A stretch of 64,000 nucleotides of DNA, taken from assembly GCF_001436045.1 (NCBI RefSeq), contig NZ_AZER01000003.1, forward strand, positions 1-64,000, read 5' to 3'. A model generated the notes under the pieces. The model was not told where the DNA came from. It saw only the letters and a program-made list of their open reading frames with translations, and made no database searches. Numbering within the stretch: the stretch's first letter is position 1; every line of letters begins with the position of its first letter. Below are positions 1 through 7,192 of this stretch, piece after piece. The position numbers were made by a program, and so were the translations under genes. The stretch is from Limosilactobacillus frumenti DSM 13145 (GTDB lineage Bacteria; Bacillota; Bacilli; Lactobacillales; Lactobacillaceae).

Positions 1-56
1 CTGGTTACGAAGAAGTTGGCGATAAGCTGCGTAAGGAAATGGAAGAAAATAAGTAA
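1..56 (+). CDS. 3' end of an unidentified CDS
   Basis: Only the last 17 codons are inside the window, ending GDKLRKEMEENK and then TAA. The stop lies 12 bases before the fructokinase start, so this gene is probably the upstream member of the same operon. The charged, lysine/glutamate-rich helical tail is too short to name a family. I do not recognise it. Confidence 0.6.
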   Translation, partial: GYEEVGDKLRKEMEENK

Positions 57-68
57 GGAGAATAGGCA

Positions 69-947
69 ATGTTATTAGGAAGTATTGAAGCTGGTGGTAC
101 AAAGTTTGTTTGTGCCGTTGGTAACATTAATTATCAAATTCAAGATTCTATTCATATTCCAACAACCACTCCTGAAGAAACTTTACAAAAGTGCATCGAA
201 TGGTTTGATCAGTATAAAGATGATTTATCAGCAATTGGGATTGCTTCATTTGGACCAATTGAAATTCGCAAGAGTTCACCAAAATATGGATATATTACCA
301 ATACGCCGAAGAAAGGCTGGTCAAACACTGACTTTGTTGGTCCTTTTAAGAGGCACTTTAATATTCCAATTGCCTGGACTACTGATGTTAATGGCTCAGC
401 TTATGGGGAATATGTTCTGTCAACTCTATTTAACAAGCGCATCGATTCGCTGGTTTATTACACGGTCGGCACGGGAGTTGGTGCTGGATGTGTGATTCAT
501 GGTCACTTTGTTGGTGAAATGGGCCACCCCGAAATGGGTCATATTCGGGTTAAACGCCACCCTGATGATATGAACTTCAAGGGGATCTGTCCTTTCCATG
601 GCGATTGCCTAGAAGGTTTAGTATCCGGCCCAACCTTTGAAGCCCGAGTCGGTAAAAAAGGACAGGATGTTCCTTTGACTGACCATGTTTGGGATATCAT
701 GGCTTACTATGTTGCCCAAGCAGCATTAAACGCTACCCTGATGTTCCGTCCTGGACAAATTGTCTTTGGCGGCGGGGTTGTTAGTGAAGAATTCTTGAAG
801 AAAGTTCGTCGTGAATTCAAGAAGCTGCTAAATGACTACGTTGAAGTTGGTGATGTGGATAAATACATTACCATGCCGTTAGCCCAACATAATGGTTCCG
901 CAACCATTGGGGACTTTGCTTTGGCATTAAAGGCCGCCACAAATTAA
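69..947 (+). CDS. Fructokinase, ROK family
   Basis: A 292-residue sugar kinase that phosphorylates fructose to fructose-6-phosphate in the cytoplasm. The N-terminal GSIEAGGTKFVCAVG phosphate-binding motif is typical of the bacterial ROK fructokinase (ScrK/GmuE) group. The zinc-binding stretch GHPEMGH followed by CPFHGDC at about residues 152-177 is the ROK signature, and length fits the family. An AGGAG ribosome site precedes the ATG. The gene is followed by a VOC protein and mannitol dehydrogenase. In heterofermenters, fructose is either phosphorylated (this enzyme) or reduced to mannitol, so the two enzymes compete for one substrate. Family assignment is firm; substrate preference is inferred from motif and context. 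Confidence 0.9.
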   Translation: MLLGSIEAGGTKFVCAVGNINYQIQDSIHIPTTTPEETLQKCIEWFDQYKDDLSAIGIASFGPIEIRKSSPKYGYITNTPKKGWSNTDFVGPFKRHFNIPIAWTTDVNGSAYGEYVLSTLFNKRIDSLVYYTVGTGVGAGCVIHGHFVGEMGHPEMGHIRVKRHPDDMNFKGICPFHGDCLEGLVSGPTFEARVGKKGQDVPLTDHVWDIMAYYVAQAALNATLMFRPGQIVFGGGVVSEEFLKKVRREFKKLLNDYVEVGDVDKYITMPLAQHNGSATIGDFALALKAATN

Positions 948-967
948 TTAATTGGAGATGGAAGAGA

Positions 968-1378
968 ATGGCATTTAATAAGAGTTTAGCTGGTTACTAT
1001 GATGATTTAGCGCACGTTGGGATTCCAGCAGAAGATTTAAAGAAGACGGTTGCATTCTGGGAAGGCTTAGGCTTTAAGGAACAAGGCCGCTTTGATACTG
1101 ATGACCAAGGACACCAAGTTGCCTTCATGAAGGCAGGTCACTTGATGCTTGAAATTTGGGACAGTGATGGTGCTGTTAAGAAGACTGGGGCAATCAATCA
1201 CATTTCATTAAATGTTGAAGATGCCGATGGAGCATTCAAGGCTGCCAAGGAAGAGGGTTACAACGTCAAGGAAGACGAAGTCCAACACCTTGATTACTGG
1301 AAGCATGGTATCAAGTTCTTTAATATTTTGGGCCCTAACAACGAAACAATTGAATTTTGTGAAGTTGTTAAAGGCTAA
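968..1378 (+). CDS. VOC (glyoxalase/bleomycin-resistance fold) protein
   Basis: A 136-residue protein with the paired beta-alpha-beta-beta-beta modules of the vicinal oxygen chelate superfamily. An HVGIPAEDL start places a histidine ligand early, and GAINHISLNVED begins the second module with another histidine. A late glutamate in NNETIEFCE fits the usual fourth metal ligand. It lies 20 bases after fructokinase and 48 bases before mannitol dehydrogenase, so it is probably cotranscribed. The reaction is unknown. Glyoxalase-like detoxification of a reactive sugar by-product or a sugar isomerase/epimerase role would both fit the context, but this is inference. Confidence 0.8.
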   Translation: MAFNKSLAGYYDDLAHVGIPAEDLKKTVAFWEGLGFKEQGRFDTDDQGHQVAFMKAGHLMLEIWDSDGAVKKTGAINHISLNVEDADGAFKAAKEEGYNVKEDEVQHLDYWKHGIKFFNILGPNNETIEFCEVVKG

Positions 1379-1426
1379 TGATTATTGACCTTTAGGTAGG
1401 CAGATTTGATTAGGAGGAATTTATCA

Positions 1427-2446
1427 ATGAAAGCTTTAGTAATGACTGGAAAGAAACAGCTTGAAATCGATGACAATTATAAGAAGCCGGAACCAAAACC
1501 AAACGAGGTCTTAGTCCACACTGCTTGGGCTGGTATTTGTGGGACTGATAAGGCCCTCTACAATGGTTTGCCAGGCTCTGCTGATGCGGTTCCACCAATC
1601 GTATTAGGTCACGAAAACTCTGGGGTAATCGCAGCAGTTGGTTCCGACGTTGAAGATTTCAAGGTTGGTGACCGGGTCAGCGTTGACCCTAACATTTACT
1701 GTCACAAGTGCTATTACTGCCGGACTTCTCGTCCAGAATTATGTGAACACTTGGATGCTGTGGGTGTTACCCGTGATGGTGGCTTTGAAGATTACTTCAC
1801 TGCACCCGAAGAAGTTGTTTACCATGTTCCAGATAATGTTTCCTTGGAAGCAGCTGCTGTCATTGAACCAATTTCTTGTGCAATGCACGCCGTTGATCTT
1901 TTGACAACTCACCCATACCAAAATGCTTTGATTATTGGTGATGGCTTTGAAGGTCAATTGATTTGCCAAATCTTGAAGGCTCGTGGTGTTCGTGAAGTTA
2001 CCCTTGCCGGAACTTCTGATGACAAGTTGGCAAACAACCGGAAGCACTTTGGCTTCAAGACGATCAACAACCTGACTCATCCTGAAGAAGTTAAGAACGA
2101 TTCTTACGACATTGTGGTTGAAGCCGTTGGTTTGCCACAAACTCAGGAGCAGGCCGTTGAAGCAGCTCGTCGTGGTGGTCAAGTCCTGATGTTCGGTGTC
2201 GGTAACCCTGACTCAACATTCAAGGTTAATACTTACAAGGTTTACCAAAAGCAATTAACCATTCAAGGAACCTTTATCAACCCTTACACTTTTGAAGATT
2301 CCATTGCCTTATTACAATCTGGCGATGTCGATCCACTGCCATTAATTTCCAACGTATTAGACTTTGCCCATGTTGAAGACTTTGTTTCTGGCAAGCTTGG
2401 TGGCATTTCAAAAGCCATTGTTAAGGTTGCTGGCGAAGAAGCTTAA
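1427..2446 (+). CDS. mdh: Mannitol 2-dehydrogenase, zinc-dependent MDR family
   Basis: A 339-residue medium-chain dehydrogenase/reductase that reduces fructose to mannitol with NAD(P)H, used by heterofermentative lactic acid bacteria as an electron sink. GICGTDKALY and GHENSG carry catalytic-zinc Cys and His-Glu ligands. CHKCYYC plus a later Cys (PELCEHLD) form the structural-zinc site. The protein reads very like the remembered Leuconostoc/Limosilactobacillus mannitol dehydrogenases, for example PGSADAVPPIVLGHENSG and GDGFEGQL. The ATG at 1427 was preferred over a TTG 21 bases upstream because AGGAGG sits correctly before the ATG. A sorbitol-type polyol dehydrogenase is the alternative. Confidence 0.88.
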   Translation: MKALVMTGKKQLEIDDNYKKPEPKPNEVLVHTAWAGICGTDKALYNGLPGSADAVPPIVLGHENSGVIAAVGSDVEDFKVGDRVSVDPNIYCHKCYYCRTSRPELCEHLDAVGVTRDGGFEDYFTAPEEVVYHVPDNVSLEAAAVIEPISCAMHAVDLLTTHPYQNALIIGDGFEGQLICQILKARGVREVTLAGTSDDKLANNRKHFGFKTINNLTHPEEVKNDSYDIVVEAVGLPQTQEQAVEAARRGGQVLMFGVGNPDSTFKVNTYKVYQKQLTIQGTFINPYTFEDSIALLQSGDVDPLPLISNVLDFAHVEDFVSGKLGGISKAIVKVAGEEA

Positions 2447-2484
2447 TTCAAAACCGTGCTGAAAAAAGAAAGGATCAAATTCAA

Positions 2485-2751
2485 ATGAATGAGTCAAAAT
2501 TCATCTCCTGGCTGGGCCGGATTGCCTCAGTTATCGCTATTTTAATGTATGTTTCATACATTGCTCAGATTATCAATAATTTGCACGGTAATTATGGTGC
2601 ACCACTGCAACCATTCGTTGCCGGTGTGAACTGCTCACTGTGGAGTATCTACGCTTACTTTAAGAAGGATCGGGACTGGCCAGTCTTCTGGGCTAACTTC
2701 CCTGGAGTATTTTTCAGCTTTGCAACCTTCTTAACTTGTTTCCCATGGTAG
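2485..2751 (+). CDS. SemiSWEET-family sugar transporter
   Basis: An 88-residue membrane protein with three predicted hydrophobic helices (about residues 8-30, 38-57 and 63-86), the size and topology of a SemiSWEET half-transporter that functions as a dimer. The sequences YVSYIAQIINNLHG and a Pro-containing PVFWANFPG segment resemble PQ-loop/MtN3 motifs. It follows mannitol dehydrogenase by 38 bases and is followed by a terminator, so it closes the operon. Family knowledge says SemiSWEETs passively move small sugars. Fructose uptake or mannitol release is an inference from neighbours. Confidence 0.8.
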   Translation: MNESKFISWLGRIASVIAILMYVSYIAQIINNLHGNYGAPLQPFVAGVNCSLWSIYAYFKKDRDWPVFWANFPGVFFSFATFLTCFPW

Positions 2752-2791
2752 TGATTAATTTAACCTCACTCCATAATTAAATAACTAAATT

Positions 2792-2832
2792 AGCAACCAA
2801 TGACTGTCGAACGGTTATTGGTTGCTTTTTTC
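2792..2832 (+). terminator. Rho-independent terminator of the mannitol operon
   Basis: AGCAACCAAT pairs with ATTGGTTGCT across a 15-base loop, followed by a run of T. It lies 40 bases after the SemiSWEET stop. Confidence 0.9.
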
Positions 2833-2902
2833 TTTGGAAAAATGATAGAGTGATTTCATTGTGACTTAAGAGAGATAAATTACTATTATGGAGGGACTGA
2901 CG

Positions 2903-4090
2903 ATGTCAAAAGAGATTAAACGAATCATCTATGTTGTGATTTTTTGCGAATTCCTGATTTGCTTAGGGATGAGTTTGATCTTCCCGGTGATGCCGTTCAT
3001 TAAGAATGAATACCACTTCTCAGCTTTTGATATGGGGATGATGTCCTCACTGTTTGCCCTCGTTCAGTTTGTTGCTTCGCCAATTGTTGGCCGAATATCC
3101 GATAAAATTGGCCGGAAGCCATTATTGGTATGGGGGTTATTAATTTTTGCGCTGGCTGAATTTGTTTTTGCTGCGGCACAACACCTGTGGTTATTTGACC
3201 TGTCGCGGGCAGTTGATGGGCTTTCAGCGGCGGTGTATGTTCCAACATCGATGGCCTTAGCAGCTGACCTAACCACTAATCGTCAACGAGCTAAGGTCAT
3301 TGGCTGGCTATCCGCGGCCTTTTCTGGTGGATTAATCCTTGGCCCCGGATTAGGTGGGATCCTGGCCAACTTCAGTTATAAGACACCATTTTGGGTTGCC
3401 GGAGTCCTTGGCCTAATTAGTACCATTGTGGCTTGGATAATGCTGCCGAGTGATAATGATGAACGCTTCCAGAGTCAGACTAAGGATGTTGACCAAGCAA
3501 TGATGAACAGTACCTGGTCAACGGTTAAAAAGCTGTTAACGCCGATGATGGTCACCCTTTTTGCGATGATTTTGGTCTCAGCGTTTGGCCTTGCCGGGTT
3601 TGAAAGTATTTATAGTCTATATGTTAACGAGGTCCACCACTTCAGTCTTGGGGCAATTGCTCTAGTATTAACATTAAATGGGATTATCTCGCTAATCCTC
3701 CAGGTCTTCTTCTTTGAGCAGCTGGTAGCCTGGTTAGGTGAGGTTAAATTAATTGCTTCCTGCTTTTTCCTTAGTGCAGTCGGAACTGTAATTGTTATTT
3801 ATGACCACTCGCATTGGCAATTGATGGTGGCCACTTTAATTGTCTTCGAAGCGTTTGATATGTTGCGTCCGGCAATCACTACTCTGTTAACTAAGATGAG
3901 TAAGAGCAATCAAGGGCTCTTAAATGGGATTAATATGTCCCTGACTAGTGTGGGTAACATTATCGGTCCGTTGATTTCGGGAGCACTGCTTGATATGAAT
4001 TACCTGTATCCATATTGGATTGTTATTATATTCTTGACAGCTGCTTTCTTGATATCTTTGCGAATGCGGTCAGTCACCATTAAAAATTAA
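2903..4090 (+). CDS. MFS transporter, 12-helix drug-efflux type
   Basis: A 395-residue integral membrane protein with about twelve hydrophobic segments. After helix 2 it has the major-facilitator motif A, read as GRISDKIGRKPLL, and a motif-C-like stretch in helix 5 (GLILGPGLGG) that is characteristic of drug/proton antiporters. The ATG at 2903 was chosen over one 15 bases upstream because GGAGGG lies between the two. It stands alone between a terminator and the PPK2 gene. Substrate cannot be told from the sequence. Confidence 0.88.
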   Translation: MSKEIKRIIYVVIFCEFLICLGMSLIFPVMPFIKNEYHFSAFDMGMMSSLFALVQFVASPIVGRISDKIGRKPLLVWGLLIFALAEFVFAAAQHLWLFDLSRAVDGLSAAVYVPTSMALAADLTTNRQRAKVIGWLSAAFSGGLILGPGLGGILANFSYKTPFWVAGVLGLISTIVAWIMLPSDNDERFQSQTKDVDQAMMNSTWSTVKKLLTPMMVTLFAMILVSAFGLAGFESIYSLYVNEVHHFSLGAIALVLTLNGIISLILQVFFFEQLVAWLGEVKLIASCFFLSAVGTVIVIYDHSHWQLMVATLIVFEAFDMLRPAITTLLTKMSKSNQGLLNGINMSLTSVGNIIGPLISGALLDMNYLYPYWIVIIFLTAAFLISLRMRSVTIKN

Positions 4091-4132
4091 TAGTATAATA
4101 AAAAGAATGCTTATATTGAGAGGGTAGTAACA

Positions 4133-5005
4133 ATGAAAGATGATTACAAATATACTAGTAATAATTTCAAAATTGACGAAGCACCAACGTTTGTAAAAAG
4201 TAGTGCGGATGATCTTGACAACATTAAACTGCAAATTGAAGACAACCTGCGACGGATTCGACGGGCCCAAAAGAAAATGTATGCGCGGCGTAAATATGGT
4301 GTCTTGGTCGTATTCCAAGCACTTGATGCGGCCGGAAAAGATAGCATGATTGCCCATATTTTTTCTGGTGTTAATCCAGTTGGGTTTAAAGTTGCTAACT
4401 TTAAACAACCGACTAGTAATGAATTGCGGCACGACTTTTTGTGGCGGATTAATAAGCAGTTGCCATCGCGTGGTGAAATTGGGGTTTTTAACCGTTCTTA
4501 CTATGAAGATGTCCTTGTATCACGCGTTCACCCGGAGATTATTTTAAATGCTAACTTGCCAGGTGTGGAAACTCTTGCTGACGTGAACAAAGGATTTTGG
4601 GACGGCCGTTACCAAGATATTTGTGATTATGAAAAATACCTCTCACGAAATGGCTTCGTGATTTTGAAGTTCTTCCTACATATGTCTAAAGGAGAACAGA
4701 AGAACCGTTTCCTCCGGCGAATTAATATTCCGAAGAAAAACTGGAAATTCTCCGCGGCTGATATTCATGAACGGCAATACTGGGACAAATATCAAACTGT
4801 ATATGAAAAAGCCATTAACAAGACGGCGACTAAGCAAAATCCTTGGTACGTTATTCCGGCTGACGATAAGTGGTATTCACGGTTGATTGTTTCTGACATT
4901 TTGACGAAACGGATTGAAGAATTGCCATTGGCTTATCCTGAACTACCAGCTGACAAACGGGCTGAATTAGCACAGGCTAAACAAGAATTGGAAAATGAAA
5001 AGTAA
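4133..5005 (+). CDS. Polyphosphate kinase 2 family nucleotide phosphotransferase
   Basis: A 290-residue PPK2 domain enzyme that moves phosphate between polyphosphate and nucleotides. It shows a Walker A-like ALDAAGKDSM near residues 62-72 and a Walker B/lid region FNRSYYEDVLVSRVHPE, both typical of PPK2. The length matches single-domain PPK2 proteins. Whether it phosphorylates AMP, ADP or both cannot be decided by eye. It begins 42 bases after the MFS gene and ends before a terminator. An exopolyphosphatase gene at 37560 is a possible functional partner. Confidence 0.9.
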   Translation: MKDDYKYTSNNFKIDEAPTFVKSSADDLDNIKLQIEDNLRRIRRAQKKMYARRKYGVLVVFQALDAAGKDSMIAHIFSGVNPVGFKVANFKQPTSNELRHDFLWRINKQLPSRGEIGVFNRSYYEDVLVSRVHPEIILNANLPGVETLADVNKGFWDGRYQDICDYEKYLSRNGFVILKFFLHMSKGEQKNRFLRRINIPKKNWKFSAADIHERQYWDKYQTVYEKAINKTATKQNPWYVIPADDKWYSRLIVSDILTKRIEELPLAYPELPADKRAELAQAKQELENEK

Positions 5006-5032
5006 TTGCAAGCGGGGGAAACAGACCTTATT

Positions 5033-5053
5033 GGTTCAAAACTACTAGTAACA
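5033..5053 (+). repeat. 21-base repeat shared in inverted orientation with 27769-27789
   Basis: The 21 bases here occur exactly, as the reverse complement, at 27769-27789. Both copies lie just downstream of genes next to terminator hairpins. The match stops at both edges, so this is a short conserved word rather than a long repeat. Confidence 0.7.
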
Positions 5054-5058
5054 GATAA

Positions 5059-5098
5059 GAGGTTGAAAAAACAGAACGTTTTTTCAACCTCTTTTTGT
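5059..5098 (+). terminator. Terminator of the PPK2 gene, probably bidirectional
   Basis: GAGGTTGAAAAAAC and GTTTTTTCAACCTC form a 14-base stem around a short loop, followed by TTTTTG. It sits between convergent genes and could also end the minus-strand GNAT transcript. Confidence 0.88.
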
Positions 5099-5100
5099 TT

Positions 5101-5703
5101 CTATTTAATATTATATTTAACGGCAATCACACTGCGAACATCATTAAAGCTTTTGACAGGTGCTGGGTTAGCGGGATGATCACCGAGCATTTTTTCCATC
5201 CAAATCATGTCGTACCAGTGGCCAAACTTGTAACCACAATCATGGAATTTACCCACCAATCGGTAGCCGAGATGGTGGTGGAAATCGGCACTATTGGTAT
5301 TTAAGTGTGGATCGTCAGGAGACTTTGGGTAGCCGATACAAGCATTGAGGTTAAGGATACCCATTACCCGACTAATGTCTTCAATTGCTTGGTATAAACG
5401 ACCACCGATTCCACCATGCCGGTCAGCGGGATCCACGTAGATTGATGTTTCTGCTGCCCAATCGTAAGCATCACGACCGACAAAAGAACTCAAGTAAGCA
5501 TAACCAACAATCTGCTGGCTTCGTTCTGCAACAATATATGGGTATTTCTTTTGAATATTGACCATTCGCTGTTGGAATTCCTCGACTGATGGAACGGAGC
5601 ATTCAAAAGTAATGACCGTATCTTTGATGTAGGGGGTATAGATGTCTAATAATCGCGATGCATCAGATAATCTGGCAACACGGAGCGTGACTTGTTTATC
5701 CAT
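5101..5703 (-). CDS. GNAT-family N-acetyltransferase, phosphinothricin-acetyltransferase-like
   Basis: A 200-residue acetyltransferase. ITFECSVPSVEEF near the start and YAYLSSFVGRDAYDWAAETSIYV resemble the PAT/YncA subgroup. The acetyl-CoA loop is read as DRHGGIGGRLYQAIED. GYRLVGKFHDCGYKFGHWYDMIWMEK at the end is also typical. Members acetylate small amines such as phosphinothricin, methionine sulfoximine or amino acids. The natural substrate here is unknown. It is a single gene on the minus strand with a GGAAGG ribosome site. Confidence 0.85.
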   Translation of the reverse strand: MDKQVTLRVARLSDASRLLDIYTPYIKDTVITFECSVPSVEEFQQRMVNIQKKYPYIVAERSQQIVGYAYLSSFVGRDAYDWAAETSIYVDPADRHGGIGGRLYQAIEDISRVMGILNLNACIGYPKSPDDPHLNTNSADFHHHLGYRLVGKFHDCGYKFGHWYDMIWMEKMLGDHPANPAPVKSFNDVRSVIAVKYNIK

Positions 5704-5866
5704 GATTGACCTTCCTTTATTGAACCTAATGTCATGAATAATGACACAAATGATGATGTGATAACAGACTTAGTAGCTAATTAATGGAAAAGTTAACTAG
5801 GAATGCGTTCTTAGTAATTAAAATTATCCTGGCCAGTCGTTTTAAGTTAATGATCTGAAAAACTTC

Positions 5867-6523
5867 TTAGTAGTGATCAGGGGACTGAGTGATACTTTGT
5901 CCATATTGACAGATTTTTAACAATGGGCAAGCAGCGCACTGGGGGTGACGAGCGGTACATTGATAGCGTCCCCAAAAGATCATACTGTGATGGGCATCTA
6001 GCCAATGTTCTTTTGGGACAGCTTGCATTAAGCGTTTCTCAACCTGAAGGCGACTAGCTTTTGGAGATACCATTGCTAGACGATGGGCCACACGGTTAAC
6101 GTGGGTATCAACTGGAAAGGCGGGGATGTTAAAACATTCTGCTAATACGACATCAGCTACTTTACGACCAACCCCTGAGAGACTGGTAAGCTCCTTTAGC
6201 GTATGTGGCACTTTTCCATTAAAACGAGTTACAATTTCACGAGAACAATTCACGAGGAACTTAGCTTTGTTATGGTATAACCCTAGGCGCTGGATAAAGG
6301 GCTCAACGTCACTAGGTTCAACTGCGGCTAGCGATTGGGGAGTTGGAAAACGATCAAAGAGAGCTGGTGTCACTTGGTTAACGGCGTGGTCGGTCGACTG
6401 GGCACTAAGAATAGTAGCCAGCAAGAAGTGGAAGACCGTATCGCCGTCTAGGGTCGTCGAAGCTTCTGGAAAGTGTTCCCGCATGACCTTAATTGCATCT
6501 CGTGTTTCTTGATCACTTAGCAT
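5867..6523 (-). CDS. nth: Endonuclease III
   Basis: A 218-residue base-excision repair DNA glycosylase/AP lyase acting on oxidised pyrimidines. It has the helix-hairpin-helix LTSLSGVGRKVADVVL, with the catalytic lysine in GVGRKVA and the catalytic Asp in FPVDTHVNR. It ends with a 4Fe-4S ligand set spaced C-6-C-2-C-5-C. The ATG at 6523 was chosen because a GGAGG-type site precedes it. A longer reading frame upstream would add an unlikely hydrophobic extension. Length fits the family. Confidence 0.93.
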   Translation of the reverse strand: MLSDQETRDAIKVMREHFPEASTTLDGDTVFHFLLATILSAQSTDHAVNQVTPALFDRFPTPQSLAAVEPSDVEPFIQRLGLYHNKAKFLVNCSREIVTRFNGKVPHTLKELTSLSGVGRKVADVVLAECFNIPAFPVDTHVNRVAHRLAMVSPKASRLQVEKRLMQAVPKEHWLDAHHSMIFWGRYQCTARHPQCAACPLLKICQYGQSITQSPDHY

Positions 6524-6734
6524 ATAAATTCCTCCAATCACCAATATAATTAGCGAATAATAATTAATGATTAGCTTAACGCAGAGCTGATATAAAGGCA
6601 ATTACTAAATAAAGTCATTTAAAGTAAATTAAAACCACTTGATTTTTATCATTATAAGCGTATAACTATACATGAACAGGTAGGGCGACTTTTATCACCC
6701 TATCAATAGCCATCATGCTGAGATAAGCGTTAAA

Positions 6735-6815
6735 TCATAGAAACAGACCAAATAAAAAACTCATACCGAGATCTTTCACTGATCGATACCCCAATGTAGT
6801 TAGTAGAAGTACCAT
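6735..6815 (-). CDS. Candidate 26-residue hydrophobic peptide
   Basis: A very small frame, MVLLLTTLGYRSVKDLGMSF followed by LFGLFL, with an unusually strong ribosome site (GGGGAGGAG) five to eight bases before the ATG. The protein is hydrophobic at both ends with a short polar middle, resembling type I toxins or leader peptides in character but matching no family I recognise. The flanking inverted repeat TAAGCGTTA/TAACGCTTA brackets the frame and its leader, as 5'-3' long-range pairing does in several toxin mRNAs. Translation is inferred only from the ribosome site. Confidence 0.35.
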   Translation of the reverse strand: MVLLLTTLGYRSVKDLGMSFLFGLFL

Positions 6816-6989
6816 GTCTCCTCCCCATGATTGTGGTTAAACTTCGTTGGCGATGGATCTTCTGTGGTTACATACTATCTAACGCTTACCCCCTAAATGG
6901 TGGCTATGGTCGATAGTCATCGCCACTGACACATTCCTCAGTGATTGATGTAGGTATGAGCTTACAGTTAGCTACATAACTGTGAATAG

Positions 6990-7022
6990 GCTTTGGATAT
7001 AAATATCCAAGGTCTATTTTTG
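6990..7022 (+). terminator. Rho-independent terminator
   Basis: CTTTGGATAT and ATATCCAAGG pair around a two-base loop, followed by TCTATTTTTG. The T-run is only on the plus-strand side, so it ends a plus-strand transcript before the permease promoter. Confidence 0.7.
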
Positions 7023-7117
7023 TCTGTTTAATTAAAATGTGCAACTATTAATAGCAAATTAATAATTATTTAATAGCGTAAAGCCACTTGCTAAAACGGT
7101 TTCAACAAAAATTTCGC

Positions 7118-7146
7118 TTGACGATTTTGAACGCCCTTGCTACAAT
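7118..7146 (+). promoter_or_regulatory. Promoter of the permease-racemase operon
   Basis: TTGACG and TACAAT are separated by 17 bases. Transcription would start near 7153, giving a short leader of about 40 bases with AAAGGAGG before the permease ATG. Confidence 0.75.
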
Positions 7147-7192
7147 AAATTAAAATTTTCTAATATATTTCTAACAAAAGGAGGAAGGGTTT

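Larger units (their letters stand above)
6673..7022 (+). ncRNA. Possible structured RNA ending in a terminator, unassigned
   Basis: No plus-strand gene fits this stretch, but it is rich in paired segments. These are a hairpin TAGGGCGA/TCACCCTA (6681-6702), a distant 9-base pairing TAAGCGTTA/TAACGCTTA (6724-6732 with 6880-6888), CACTGA/TCAGTG (6924-6943), ACAGTTA/TAACTGT (6964-6983), and a final hairpin followed by T-rich sequence. A weak promoter (TTGATT at 6639, TATAAC at 6661) would start it near 6673. I could not match it to lysine, T-box, Mn, Mg, tmRNA, 6S or RNase P consensus features. It would run antisense to the small frame at 6735-6815. Confidence 0.35.

Noticed and set aside
6640-7030. 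Lysine riboswitch or T-box controlling the permease
   Set aside because: None of the lysine riboswitch core sequences nor an AGGGTGG-type T-box was found, and the permease has its own promoter downstream of the terminator.
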